A stretch of 64,000 bases of DNA. Source: Enterococcus lactis (lineage in GTDB: Bacteria; Bacillota; Bacilli; Lactobacillales; Enterococcaceae). The position numbers and the translations under genes were made by a program. The notes beneath the pieces are model-generated. The model was not told where the DNA came from, searched no databases, and was given only the letters and a program-made list of their open reading frames with translations. The stretch lies in assembly GCF_015751045.1 (NCBI RefSeq), contig NZ_BNJW01000015.1, positions 1 through 64,000 on the forward strand, written 5' to 3'. This document shows, piece after piece, positions 1 through 7,706 of this stretch (position 1 is its first letter; each line of letters starts with the position of its first letter).

Positions 1-2
1 AT

Positions 3-137
3 TCAGTAGATGAATTTTTTATTCAATCTGTCGCATCTAAACGAAATAATATTCCTAGAAAATCACTGGATTATCGAACACCTTTGGAAGTATTTTTGAG
101 TTACGTAAGTATTGATGATCTGTCTAACTTAATTTGA
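3..137 (+). CDS. IS30-family transposase, C-terminal fragment
   Basis: The reading frame is open from the window edge and ends with TGA at 135-137. The 44 visible residues contain RNNIPRKSLDYRTPLEVF, the typical end of IS30-family DDE transposases (RNxPRKxLxYxTPxExF). Only the C-terminus is in view, so intactness cannot be judged. The AT-rich stretch just after the stop (about 130-160) should hold the right terminal inverted repeat of the element, but this cannot be confirmed without the left end. The next gene points the other way, so this marks the boundary of an insertion sequence beside the Mga-like regulator. Confidence 0.75.
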   Translation, partial: SVDEFFIQSVASKRNNIPRKSLDYRTPLEVFLSYVSIDDLSNLI

Positions 138-165
138 CAATTAAGATTATGATGCTAGTTTTTGA

Positions 166-1626
166 TCAATTCTTTTCTTTTTTCAACATTTCTATTCTTC
201 TTTTCAATCGGATAATGTCATAAGGCGACGCAAATTCTGATAGATAATATTCATTCTGTTGCTTGTTTCTCTGACAAAACGTTATGACCAAATCATAGTT
301 TTTTCCTTCTTCATAACTTTCAATCTCAATACCGCTGACTCCTCTCAGTTCTCTGTTCAGATACTGTTGGAAAGCAATACGGTAAATAGGCAAACTTTCT
401 AAATCGATCCCTATCACTACTGGTTTCGCAATATAAAAATCGATCATCAAAAGAACATTGGCATACTGGATCATCAGATAACTAAGTGCACTGTCTTCGG
501 TGCTTTTCCTTGGCAATTGCTGCATCGCTGTTTCCTGTAGTTTCTCCAATAACTGTGTTAAGGAATGCCCAAGCATTTTTTGCTGCTGCTCCAAAAGCCG
601 ATCACGCTCGTAGACTTCGATCTTTCCAACAAAGAAAAACCATTCATTGTTGATTTGTGAAATTTGGTAGCCTACTGCTTTTTCCTCTTTGATTTTCAAA
701 CGACGAGGACGATAATGCCATAGCATCGTTTCCCGAATATAAGTATCCAAAACAGCGGTGGGTAACTTTTTGCTCCGTGTCAAATCATATTGATAAAATA
801 TTTCTTCGTCGACTATCGAAAAAGAAACAAAAAAGCTGTAAAACATCATTGTTTCGTATACATTCAGTTCTGCTGCTGTTCGACTAAGATGCATCACGAT
901 GATTGGATCGATTGCTTGATAAAGCCGGTCCGACTGATAGAGTAATTTCTTTTCTTTCAAGGTTTCGTACGTACTTTTTTCATTCAATAGTCTTTTTTTC
1001 GTGATCCCGAGCCAGCAAGCAATCTGTGCTTCTGCTGATGCCGTAAACGTCGTTTCTAATACGCGGCCCAATCCTAGAATGAATGGTCTTTTTTCTGGTG
1101 TATTTTGCAAAAAAAGCGGTCGTTGATCTTCCGGGATATATTGGAATAATTCATAATAAAAATATCGGATCTGTAGCTCTTCTCCGTATAATTGTCCGTT
1201 TTTGATTTGTAATCCAAATTCCTCTAAGAGCTGGTTTAATTCTTTGATCTTTCGAAAAACAGAAGACTCACTGATATTAAACGCTGTCGCTAATCGAACG
1301 ATGGATACTTGCTGGTGTTCTAATAAATAGACAAGCATTTTAAACTTCAAGCTTTCCTGTAATAAAAACAAAAGAATTTTTTCCAAACTGACATCTTCGT
1401 CCAACACAAGCAGCGCCTGATACTCGTTTCGCTGTACTTCTACTTTTTTTCCCATCATCCGTCCAATCAATTCAATATCTTCCAAATATTGATCAAAAGA
1501 GGTTTTTGACAGTTGGACATGCTCTCTCAATCCATTGATAGAGGCTGTTCCCCCTTGCAGAACAAGGTTTCGCAAAATCAGGATCTGTAACTGCTCTTTT
1601 CTTTCTAATAATGCTTCAATCTTCAT
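166..1626 (-). CDS. Mga/AtxA-like transcriptional regulator
   Basis: Predicted cytoplasmic DNA-binding regulator of 486 residues. The N-terminus has two helix-turn-helix segments (about residues 5-50 and 105-140, the second containing SIVRLATAFNISESSVFRKI), as in Mga/AtxA proteins. A PRD-like helical middle follows, then a C-terminal part (about 395-480, KPVVIGIDLESLPIYRIAF) resembling the IIB-like fold of this family. I chose the ATG at 1626 over an upstream in-frame start at 1695 because it begins a normal Mga N-terminus (MKIEALLE). That start lies inside the last codons of the upstream flavoprotein gene (11-bp overlap), so translation is probably coupled and the two genes form one operon. 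The effector is unknown. It is one of three Mga-like regulators in the window. Confidence 0.72.
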   Translation of the reverse strand: MKIEALLERKEQLQILILRNLVLQGGTASINGLREHVQLSKTSFDQYLEDIELIGRMMGKKVEVQRNEYQALLVLDEDVSLEKILLFLLQESLKFKMLVYLLEHQQVSIVRLATAFNISESSVFRKIKELNQLLEEFGLQIKNGQLYGEELQIRYFYYELFQYIPEDQRPLFLQNTPEKRPFILGLGRVLETTFTASAEAQIACWLGITKKRLLNEKSTYETLKEKKLLYQSDRLYQAIDPIIVMHLSRTAAELNVYETMMFYSFFVSFSIVDEEIFYQYDLTRSKKLPTAVLDTYIRETMLWHYRPRRLKIKEEKAVGYQISQINNEWFFFVGKIEVYERDRLLEQQQKMLGHSLTQLLEKLQETAMQQLPRKSTEDSALSYLMIQYANVLLMIDFYIAKPVVIGIDLESLPIYRIAFQQYLNRELRGVSGIEIESYEEGKNYDLVITFCQRNKQQNEYYLSEFASPYDIIRLKRRIEMLKKEKN

Positions 1627-2911
1627 AGGCAGTATTCGCCACCTTTGACCACACCATATTAGGTACACGATATTCTGGCTGGAAAAACAGCTCATGTTCT
1701 TCTAACTGTTCGAACGTCCAGCCTTCTTCTACTGCGATTGTCAGTTGGTCAAGAAGATGGAACATTTCTTTTCTGCTTTGGAGCTGTGCTCCAAGAATCT
1801 TTTTTTCAGAATCAAATAGGAATTTGACTTTGACTTTGCTCTGGTTTATTGCTGCAAGCTTGTATTCCGCGTACCCTGTTTCAATTTTTTGGGGATAAAA
1901 AATGCTTTCTTCTTCTGTCATACCTACGCTTCCTAAGAAATAGCCAAACCACTGATTGCCGACTGGTCGATAGGTTCCCTGATCCTTTGTCGCAGAACCA
2001 CTAATTGTCTTGCTGACATTTCGCGCTGTACGGACAGCGTTGTTTACTAGAGAAACGTACATTTTTTCATTTGTTGGGCGAAAAGTGACTTGGATTGCAT
2101 CGCCAATTGCATAGACGTCTTTTTGAGACGTTTGCAAATAGTCATCTACCCAGATCGTTCCATCATCATTCAATGTTAATTGTTCTTCCCACATCTGATT
2201 GTTGGGGCGAGAATGGTTAGCCAGCAAAACAAGATCATAGTTTTCCCTTCTTCTTTCCGTCTCTACTACAGCGGTTTCATTTTCGGACAAAGATACGACT
2301 TGCTCTTCTAAGAAAAGCGATATCCCTTGATTTTTCATTTCCTTTACTAACGGCTCCGTCATTTCAGGGTCTAGGTAACGAAAAAGAATCGACTTTCGGC
2401 TTTCATAAAGATGGATTTGTGTTTTTCCTGATGCTAAGCCTTCAGCTATTTCGATCCCTGCTTGACCTGCTCCAATGATGGCAATTTTTTTTGCATCCAT
2501 GATCTTTTGCTGAAGAGCAGCTATGTTTTGTATCTTTTTAACTGGGTGAATGAACCTTGCTTCTGCAGGAACATTTCGAAAATTTTGATTTGAACCAGTC
2601 GCCAAAATCAAACGATCAAAATCCAGTTTGTCTCCGCCTGCTAAAACGACTTTCTTTTCTTCCAATCCTATTACCGTCTTTTCTGTGTAAACATGGATAC
2701 GATAGCGGTCGATCAGCTCTTCTTTGGTGATCCAAGAAAGTTGTTTTTCACTGGTGACCTTTCCTTTTACTATCAGATTGAACCCGCTGGGAATCCACCC
2801 TAACTTCGATTGCTTTTCAATCAAATATATTTCACTTGTTGGTATCAATTGGCGAAGATAAATAGCCGCATGAATCCCTGCAAACGACCCGCCGACAATT
2901 ACAATGTTCAT
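1616..2911 (-). CDS. NADH oxidase/CoA-disulfide reductase-like flavoprotein lacking the active-site cysteine
   Basis: FAD- and NAD(P)H-dependent oxidoreductase of 431 residues from the pyridine-nucleotide-disulfide family. An N-terminal FAD-binding glycine motif (GGSFAG, residues 7-12), a central nucleotide motif (GAGQAG, about 147-152) and a YAIGDA FAD motif (about 268) are visible, with a C-terminal dimerisation domain. Enterococcal NADH oxidases and CoA-disulfide reductases use a cysteine near residue 42 (SFLSCG context). Here that segment reads WIPSGFN, and I find no cysteine anywhere in the protein. Chemistry through a sulfenic acid or mixed disulfide is therefore unlikely; electron transfer to oxygen, quinone or another acceptor is possible. 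The ribosome site AAGAGGAATACAG precedes the ATG. It overlaps the downstream Mga-like regulator. Confidence 0.8.
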   Translation of the reverse strand: MNIVIVGGSFAGIHAAIYLRQLIPTSEIYLIEKQSKLGWIPSGFNLIVKGKVTSEKQLSWITKEELIDRYRIHVYTEKTVIGLEEKKVVLAGGDKLDFDRLILATGSNQNFRNVPAEARFIHPVKKIQNIAALQQKIMDAKKIAIIGAGQAGIEIAEGLASGKTQIHLYESRKSILFRYLDPEMTEPLVKEMKNQGISLFLEEQVVSLSENETAVVETERRRENYDLVLLANHSRPNNQMWEEQLTLNDDGTIWVDDYLQTSQKDVYAIGDAIQVTFRPTNEKMYVSLVNNAVRTARNVSKTISGSATKDQGTYRPVGNQWFGYFLGSVGMTEEESIFYPQKIETGYAEYKLAAINQSKVKVKFLFDSEKKILGAQLQSRKEMFHLLDQLTIAVEEGWTFEQLEEHELFFQPEYRVPNMVWSKVANTAYED

Positions 2912-3255
2912 CTGTATTCCTCTTTCTTATTAAGTGTGCGACTGCCAACATGGGCTGAAATCACAATGTTCTTAAACCATGTTTACTCATTCCTATGATC
3001 CATAGCAGCGTAGCAGAAAACACTCTGTCCATCCTACCGTGTGACTAGGTCTGCTTCTCAGTAATAAATTAGTTGACCTAATTGAAGAGTATCATTTCTG
3101 AAGAGATGTTTCAAAAAATGTACTCTTAGAAAGGCAAAAAACCCGCCTTTTGCGTACCTCTGTCCAAATAGGAAACAGAAAAGAACGAAAAGACGTGTTT
3201 TAGCGTGTGTAATGTAATAGTTAGAATAGGCAAAACATTTTTATGCTGACAATTT
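2912..3255. promoter_or_regulatory. 344-bp intergenic control region with an AATTAG-N5-CTAATT palindrome
   Basis: No gene is seen here. A palindrome with 6-bp arms (AATTAG at 3067-3072, CTAATT at 3078-3083) lies about 155-170 bp upstream of the flavoprotein start and is a candidate operator. A short AAAGGC/GCCTTT hairpin (about 3132-3153) lies nearer the end of the DJ-1/PfpI gene but lacks a T-run on that strand, so it is a poor terminator. No strong -35/-10 pair stands out. Confidence 0.35.
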
Positions 3256-3933
3256 TTAATGCTTTAATGCTTCAACCACTACTTCGCCCAATTGATGAGC
3301 AGATTGAGGGTTTTGCCCTGTAAGAAGACGTCCATCGATTTGAACGACTTCTGAAAAAGCTGGACCTGACTGATAGTCAGCTCCTTTTTCTTTCAAAGCA
3401 TCTTCTGCTAAGAATGGTACTTCATTCGTTGTACCATTGGCTTCCTCTTCTTCATTACTGAATCCAGTCACTGTGCGTCCAGCTAAAATAGACTTTCCAG
3501 ATTCATCTGTAACTGGCAACAATCCGACAACACCGTGACAAACAGCTGAGACCAGTCCTTCATTTCGATAGATTTGTGAAGCAACTTTCCCAAGATCTGT
3601 TGCTTCTGGAAAATCCCACATTGTTCCGTGGCCACCAGCATAATAAACTGCTGCATAATCTTTTGCATCCACATCATCAGGACGTAAGGTATTTCCCAAG
3701 GCCCGATTTCTGAAATCTTCATCTTTATAATAGGCCCAATCGATTTCATCCATATTCAAAACACTTTGCGGTTCTAAAGGTACATATCCGCCTTTAGGAC
3801 TGACAAAATCTGCATCGATCCCATTTTTTACTAATACATCATAAAAATGAGTCAGTTCACTTAACCACAAACCTGTAGGACGCTCGATCTTTTCGTACTT
3901 TTCTACATTTGTTAATACGATCAATACTTTCAT
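3256..3933 (-). CDS. DJ-1/PfpI family protein (class I glutamine amidotransferase-like)
   Basis: Cytoplasmic protein of 225 residues with the DJ-1/PfpI fold. The nucleophile-elbow cysteine is C132 in the context SAVCHGVVGLL, and a glycine-rich AGGHGTMWDF segment (about 99-108) matches the Hsp31-like subfamily. Known relatives act as glyoxalase III, deglycase-like enzymes or chaperones; which applies here cannot be told from sequence. The start has a good ribosome site (AGAGGATGGAAAA). It lies 29 bp downstream of the old-yellow-enzyme gene on the same strand, so the two are probably one transcript under the MarR-type operator at 5120-5139. This suggests a role in defence against reactive carbonyls or electrophiles (inference). 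Confidence 0.82.
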   Translation of the reverse strand: MKVLIVLTNVEKYEKIERPTGLWLSELTHFYDVLVKNGIDADFVSPKGGYVPLEPQSVLNMDEIDWAYYKDEDFRNRALGNTLRPDDVDAKDYAAVYYAGGHGTMWDFPEATDLGKVASQIYRNEGLVSAVCHGVVGLLPVTDESGKSILAGRTVTGFSNEEEEANGTTNEVPFLAEDALKEKGADYQSGPAFSEVVQIDGRLLTGQNPQSAHQLGEVVVEALKH

Positions 3934-3962
3934 TTTTCCATCCTCTTTCTATAAAAATTGAG

Positions 3963-5054
3963 TTATTGATAACGTGCTTTCAAGAAATTATATAATGGAC
4001 TTGGCAAATAAAGCTCTTTATATGCTTCTTCAAAAGGTTTCGTTACAAATTCATCCTCACGGTTTTCCAATAATTTCTCTGCCCAGTCAGGATCGACGAT
4101 CATTTGCTGTCCAATTGCTGCAAGTTCTGCATATTTCAGTACTTGCTCTACGTCTTTGCGAGTACGGATGCCTCCGACACCAATTAAAGGGATCTTTCCT
4201 TGGATCGTGTCATGGACAGCTTCAAGAATCGACTGATCGCTGTATTTATCAGAACGGGCTCTTCGATCATACGCATTTAATGAAACATGCAGATAATCTA
4301 ATTTTGTCTCACGTAATCGTTCAAGAAGCCAGATCGTGTCTTCAAAACGGATACCTGGTGTTTCATATTCTTCTGGCGAGAAACGATACCCTACGATGAA
4401 TGGTTTTTTTGCATATTTTTCAACCGTTGAGAAAACCGTTGTTAATAATTCGTCAATAAAACGATAGCGATTTTCTAAGCTACCGCCCCATTGATCCTCT
4501 CGTCTATTCGAATGCGGAGAGAAAAATTGTTGGATCAAATACGTATTTGCTCCATGCAACTCGATACCATCAAATCCTGATTCAATCGCTCTGCGTGTGG
4601 CTTCGCCAAATGCTTGGATTGTTTCTTTGATTTCATTTTCACTTAATGCTCGCGGTGTTTCTGCATCAGGTCGTTCCGCTGCAACTGCACTTGCAGATAC
4701 AGGCTGTTCTCCGGATAGAGTAGCTCGACTAGTCATTCGTCCACCGTGGAAAATCTGAACAATCGCTTTTGCACCTTCTCCTTGGATTGCTTTAGCTAGT
4801 TCACTTAACCGAGGAATCATTTCATCGTGAGCGATGCTCAGTTCGCCTGGCCAGCCTTTTCCGATATCTTGGACATTTGCAGCACCAGTAATAACAGCAC
4901 CAAGTCCTTTAGAACGTTGTTTATAATAAGTGATCTCATCTTCGGTGATCACTCCATTGAAGAAGCTGAGTTGTGTCGTCATAGGCGACAGCATCAATCG
5001 GTTCTTCAATTGAACTCCTGAAGGTAAAATAATTGATTGATCAAATTGTGACAT
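3963..5054 (-). CDS. NADH:flavin oxidoreductase (old yellow enzyme family)
   Basis: FMN-dependent TIM-barrel ene-reductase of 363 residues. Visible family features are the N-terminal FMN-site segment (KNRLMLSPM), the GFDGIELHGAN active-site region, the HSNRREDQWGGS loop and a C-terminal phosphate-binding stretch (PLIGVGGIRT). Such enzymes reduce alpha,beta-unsaturated carbonyls with NAD(P)H; the true substrate is unknown. Three in-frame ATGs lie close together (5069, 5060, 5054). I chose 5054 because GGGAGGA sits 7 bases before it and overlaps the first two. It is preceded by a MarR gene and a palindromic operator and followed by a DJ-1/PfpI gene, a set typical of an electrophile-responsive unit. 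Confidence 0.85.
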   Translation of the reverse strand: MSQFDQSIILPSGVQLKNRLMLSPMTTQLSFFNGVITEDEITYYKQRSKGLGAVITGAANVQDIGKGWPGELSIAHDEMIPRLSELAKAIQGEGAKAIVQIFHGGRMTSRATLSGEQPVSASAVAAERPDAETPRALSENEIKETIQAFGEATRRAIESGFDGIELHGANTYLIQQFFSPHSNRREDQWGGSLENRYRFIDELLTTVFSTVEKYAKKPFIVGYRFSPEEYETPGIRFEDTIWLLERLRETKLDYLHVSLNAYDRRARSDKYSDQSILEAVHDTIQGKIPLIGVGGIRTRKDVEQVLKYAELAAIGQQMIVDPDWAEKLLENREDEFVTKPFEEAYKELYLPSPLYNFLKARYQ

Positions 5055-5119
5055 TGTCATTCCTCCCATAATTCGCTCTGATTAACCTATCGAGAATCAT
5101 TTATCATTAAACCACTCGG

Positions 5120-5139
5120 TTAGTTGCACATGCAACTAA
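5120..5139. promoter_or_regulatory. MarR-type palindromic operator upstream of the OYE gene
   Basis: A 20-bp palindrome, TTAGTTGCA-N2-TGCAACTAA, lies 66-85 bp upstream of the old-yellow-enzyme start and just past the marR stop codon. Long perfect arms and this position suggest the binding site of the adjacent MarR protein. The core GTTGCA-N2-TGCAAC recurs at 11830-11843 upstream of the other marR gene. Confidence 0.6.
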
Positions 5140-5156
5140 TTTGCTTAAAAAAATTT

Positions 5157-5591
5157 TTATTTTTTTTGTAACTTATCTGTTGCTTCATTCATTATCTCGG
5201 CTAATTCTTTACTTGCTTCATTTCCCAAGACTGCTTTGTACGACTGATGGAGTTCTTCCCAGCTACCATCGACTTCCTTAGTAAATTGGCGTCCTTGTTC
5301 TGTAAGATAAACTAATGACAAGCGCCCTTCGCTAACTGTTTTGACGTATCCTTTATATTCTAATTTTTCAACAAAACGAGCGATTGTTGAAGGCGCAGAA
5401 TAGAGCATTTGTGCAATATCTTTTTGCGGTATACCATCTTTTTCTTTTAATATCAATAAAATAAATCCATAAGTTGGTGCCAGACCTGTTTTTCTAAACG
5501 CTTCATCCGCTAATTTATTCAATAGGCGATCTAGCTTTTTCACGCTAAAGAAAAGACATTCATCCAACGCTTTTTCAATTGGCTTTTCCAT
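5157..5591 (-). CDS. MarR family transcriptional regulator
   Basis: Winged-helix regulator of 144 residues. The recognition region (PQKDIAQMLYSAPSTIARFVEKLEYKGYV in outline, about residues 55-85) is followed by the beta-wing (SEGRLSLVYLTEQG), and flanking helices would form the dimer interface. The start at 5591 follows GGAGGGGATGAA; an upstream in-frame codon at 5615 has no such site. It lies immediately upstream of the old-yellow-enzyme gene on the same strand, with a strong palindromic operator between them, so it probably represses that gene. A cysteine at about residue 13 (DECLFF) could be an oxidation sensor, but this is speculative. Confidence 0.85.
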   Translation of the reverse strand: MEKPIEKALDECLFFSVKKLDRLLNKLADEAFRKTGLAPTYGFILLILKEKDGIPQKDIAQMLYSAPSTIARFVEKLEYKGYVKTVSEGRLSLVYLTEQGRQFTKEVDGSWEELHQSYKAVLGNEASKELAEIMNEATDKLQKK

Positions 5592-5683
5592 TTCATCCCC
5601 TCCATTGGCGTACATATCATAGTATGATTTTTATTTTTTGTCAAAAAACACGGAGTAATGACCGCCTCCTCTGTTTAGTTTTG

Positions 5684-5724
5684 AGAAAAAGAAGTTGTGA
5701 CAAAAAATGTGTCACAACCTCTCG
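5684..5724 (-). terminator. Terminator hairpin, solitary end-module of the dispersed repeat
   Basis: Arms GAAGTTGTGACA (5691-5702) and TGTCACAACCTC (5710-5721) form a 12-bp stem with a short loop. On the minus strand it is followed by a T-rich run, so it should terminate the glucosidase transcript. Its sequence matches the terminal hairpin of the repeat described at 43836-44238. Confidence 0.75.
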
Positions 5725-5738
5725 GTAATACGTTTCAA

Positions 5739-7376
5739 TCAAATAAGCTTTTCTTTATTTACTTCCATCACAAATGCTTCATATGGTCGTAACTCGACTT
5801 TGCCGTCTGGTAACCGTTTCAGAGGATAATTTGACACAATAATCCTTAAAGCTTCACGTGGAACAGTGAACACCTGTTTTTCACTGGACATATTGCAAAC
5901 AACGAGCCATCGCTGGTCTTCATATATGCGAGAATAGGCAAAGACATGCTCTGGCGTCTCTTCTACTAATTCATAGTCTCCCCAGACGATGATGTCATGT
6001 TTTCTACGCAAATCGATCAATTTCTTGTACATATAAAAAACAGAATCTTGATCTGCTAACGCTTCTTCTGCATTGATTTCTTTATAATTTGGGTTGACTC
6101 GAAGCCATGGAATTCCAGTAGTAAACCCAGCATGTTCACGGGCGTTCCATTGCATAGGCGTCCTAGCATTGTCTCTTCCTTTCGCATTGATTGATTCCAA
6201 GATTTCCTCTTTTGTAAATCCAGAAGAAATCCTTTCGTTATACATATTGATTGTCTCAATATCTTTTGCTTCCGAGATATCATCAATTGGGCAATTCGTC
6301 ATGCCTAATTCTTCTCCTTGATAAATATAAGGAGTGCCTTTCATCATATGAAGCAAGATAGCAAACATCTTGGCACTTTCTTTTCGATACAAATCGTCAT
6401 TTCCCCAACGTGAGACGATTCGAGGCAGATCATGATTATTCCAAAATAAACTATTCCATCCTTCATCACCCAAAGAAGTTTGCCATTTCGATAATACTTT
6501 TTTCAGTTCAGAGATACTTAAAGGTTTCAAATCCCATTTGTCTTTGCCTTCTTGCTGATCTAATCCTATATGTTCGAATTGGAAGATCATGGATAATTCC
6601 TTTCTTTTAGGATCGGAATAAAGTTTAGCAATCTCGGTAGTTGCTCCCCATGTTTCGCCAACGGTCATCAGATTTTTGTCGCCAAAAGTTGCTTGATTCA
6701 TTTCCTGAAGATACTCATGCAGTTTAGGTCCATTACTTGTGATTTCTTTATCCGGTTCTTTGCCAATCATATCGATCACGTCCATACGAAAGCCACCAAT
6801 ACCTTTGTCGATCCAGAAATTCATCATTTGATAAATCGCTTGGCGAACCTGTTTGTTTTTCCAATTCAAATCAGGTTGACGCTTGCTATACAAGTGCAGA
6901 AAATATTGCCCTGTTTGCTCATCCAACTGCCAAGCAGGTCCACTGAATATCGAGCGCAATCCATTAGGCTCCTCTCCATTGACTGGATCACGCCAAATAT
7001 AGTAGTCACGATAAGGATTTTCTTTATTTTTACGTGCCTCAATGAACCACGGGTGTTCATCAGAAGTATGATTCACCACCAGATCCATAACGATACGGAT
7101 GTTTCTTTTCTTTGCTTCTTCAATCAGTTCCTCCATTTCTTCCATCGTACCGAATTCTGCCATGATTGCTTGATAATCGCTGATATCATAGCCATTGTCA
7201 TCATTTGGAGACTCGTACACCGGCGAAAGCCAAATCACATCAATGCCCAAATATGCCAGATAATCCAATCTGGAAATAATCCCTCGCAAGTCTCCAATCC
7301 CATCTTGATTTGAATCTTGAAAACTTCTTGGATAGATTTGATAAACAACTGAATGGTGCCACCATTTTCGTTCCAT
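5739..7376 (-). CDS. Oligo-1,6-glucosidase-type alpha-glucosidase (GH13)
   Basis: Cytoplasmic glycoside hydrolase of 545 residues, the usual length. The GH13 regions are clear: DLVVNHTSDEHPWF (about 98-111), GGFRMDVIDMI with nucleophile D199, the acid/base E241 in MTVGETWG, and NNHDLPR near 310. The residue after the nucleophile is V200, which in oligo-1,6-glucosidases goes with alpha-1,6 specificity, so isomaltose-type oligosaccharides are the likely substrates (inference from family knowledge). The ATG at 7376 follows AGGAGGAAAATC; in-frame extension to 7421 has no such site. It stands alone, followed by a terminator and preceded by a cre-like site, so catabolite repression is likely. Confidence 0.87.
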   Translation of the reverse strand: MERKWWHHSVVYQIYPRSFQDSNQDGIGDLRGIISRLDYLAYLGIDVIWLSPVYESPNDDNGYDISDYQAIMAEFGTMEEMEELIEEAKKRNIRIVMDLVVNHTSDEHPWFIEARKNKENPYRDYYIWRDPVNGEEPNGLRSIFSGPAWQLDEQTGQYFLHLYSKRQPDLNWKNKQVRQAIYQMMNFWIDKGIGGFRMDVIDMIGKEPDKEITSNGPKLHEYLQEMNQATFGDKNLMTVGETWGATTEIAKLYSDPKRKELSMIFQFEHIGLDQQEGKDKWDLKPLSISELKKVLSKWQTSLGDEGWNSLFWNNHDLPRIVSRWGNDDLYRKESAKMFAILLHMMKGTPYIYQGEELGMTNCPIDDISEAKDIETINMYNERISSGFTKEEILESINAKGRDNARTPMQWNAREHAGFTTGIPWLRVNPNYKEINAEEALADQDSVFYMYKKLIDLRRKHDIIVWGDYELVEETPEHVFAYSRIYEDQRWLVVCNMSSEKQVFTVPREALRIIVSNYPLKRLPDGKVELRPYEAFVMEVNKEKLI

Positions 7377-7446
7377 GATTTTCCTCCTATAAATGGATGT
7401 TTCTATTTTTCGCTTAATCATCTAGTTTAGTTTCTTCTACCAAAAA

Positions 7447-7461
7447 TTGTAACGCTTTCAA
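7447..7461 (-). promoter_or_regulatory. Candidate CcpA cre site upstream of the alpha-glucosidase
   Basis: On the minus strand the site reads TTGAAAGCGTTACAA, one deviation from the cre consensus (TGWAARCGNTWNCA). It lies about 70-85 bp before the start. A possible promoter overlaps it: TTACAA, 17 bases, TAAACT. Confidence 0.5.
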
Positions 7462-7500
7462 ATAGTCATTGCACCTTGTTATCGGTAACAGAATAAAACA

Positions 7501-7536
7501 AAAAAACAGCTGAGGAAATTTCCTCAACTGTTTTTT
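7501..7536 (-). terminator. Bidirectional Rho-independent terminator
   Basis: An A-tract, a hairpin (CAGCTGAGGAAA/TTTCCTCAACTG, one G-T pair) and a T-tract span this stretch, symmetrical on both strands. It lies between the purine permease (reading towards it through the repeat at 7559-7706) and the glucosidase, and would end permease transcripts. Confidence 0.8.
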
Positions 7537-7558
7537 GAAAGGATTGATTGATGCAGGG

Positions 7559-7706
7559 AAGAACGCTGATTTCACAACCTCTTTATAAACGGTGTTCACT
7601 CAGCTGTCCCTCGGTATTAGCTCCAAAAACGGCAAAATAGGAGGAACTATTTTTTCGTTTTTTTCTCTAATACTCAGGCCAGAACGCTGATTTCACAACC
7701 TCTTTA
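7559..7706 (-). repeat. Dispersed intergenic repeat, one unit plus truncated second
   Basis: On the minus strand a unit starts AAGAGGTTGTGA right at the permease stop codon, continues as an imperfect long hairpin and ends with GTGAACACCGTTTATA. A second AAGAGGTTGTGA copy follows and is cut short after about 30 bases. The two copies share the segment TTTCACAACCTCTTTAT exactly. It is the same family as 18561-18845 and 43836-44238. Confidence 0.75.

Noticed and set aside
6693-7313. 206-residue plus-strand open frame antisense to the alpha-glucosidase
   Set aside because: The minus-strand GH13 gene has intact catalytic motifs; the antisense frame has no ribosome site or recognisable domain.
7414-7599. 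61-residue open frame
   Set aside because: It lies over the dispersed repeat, a terminator and the glucosidase promoter; it begins in the ACACCGTTTAT tail of the repeat and has no ribosome site.
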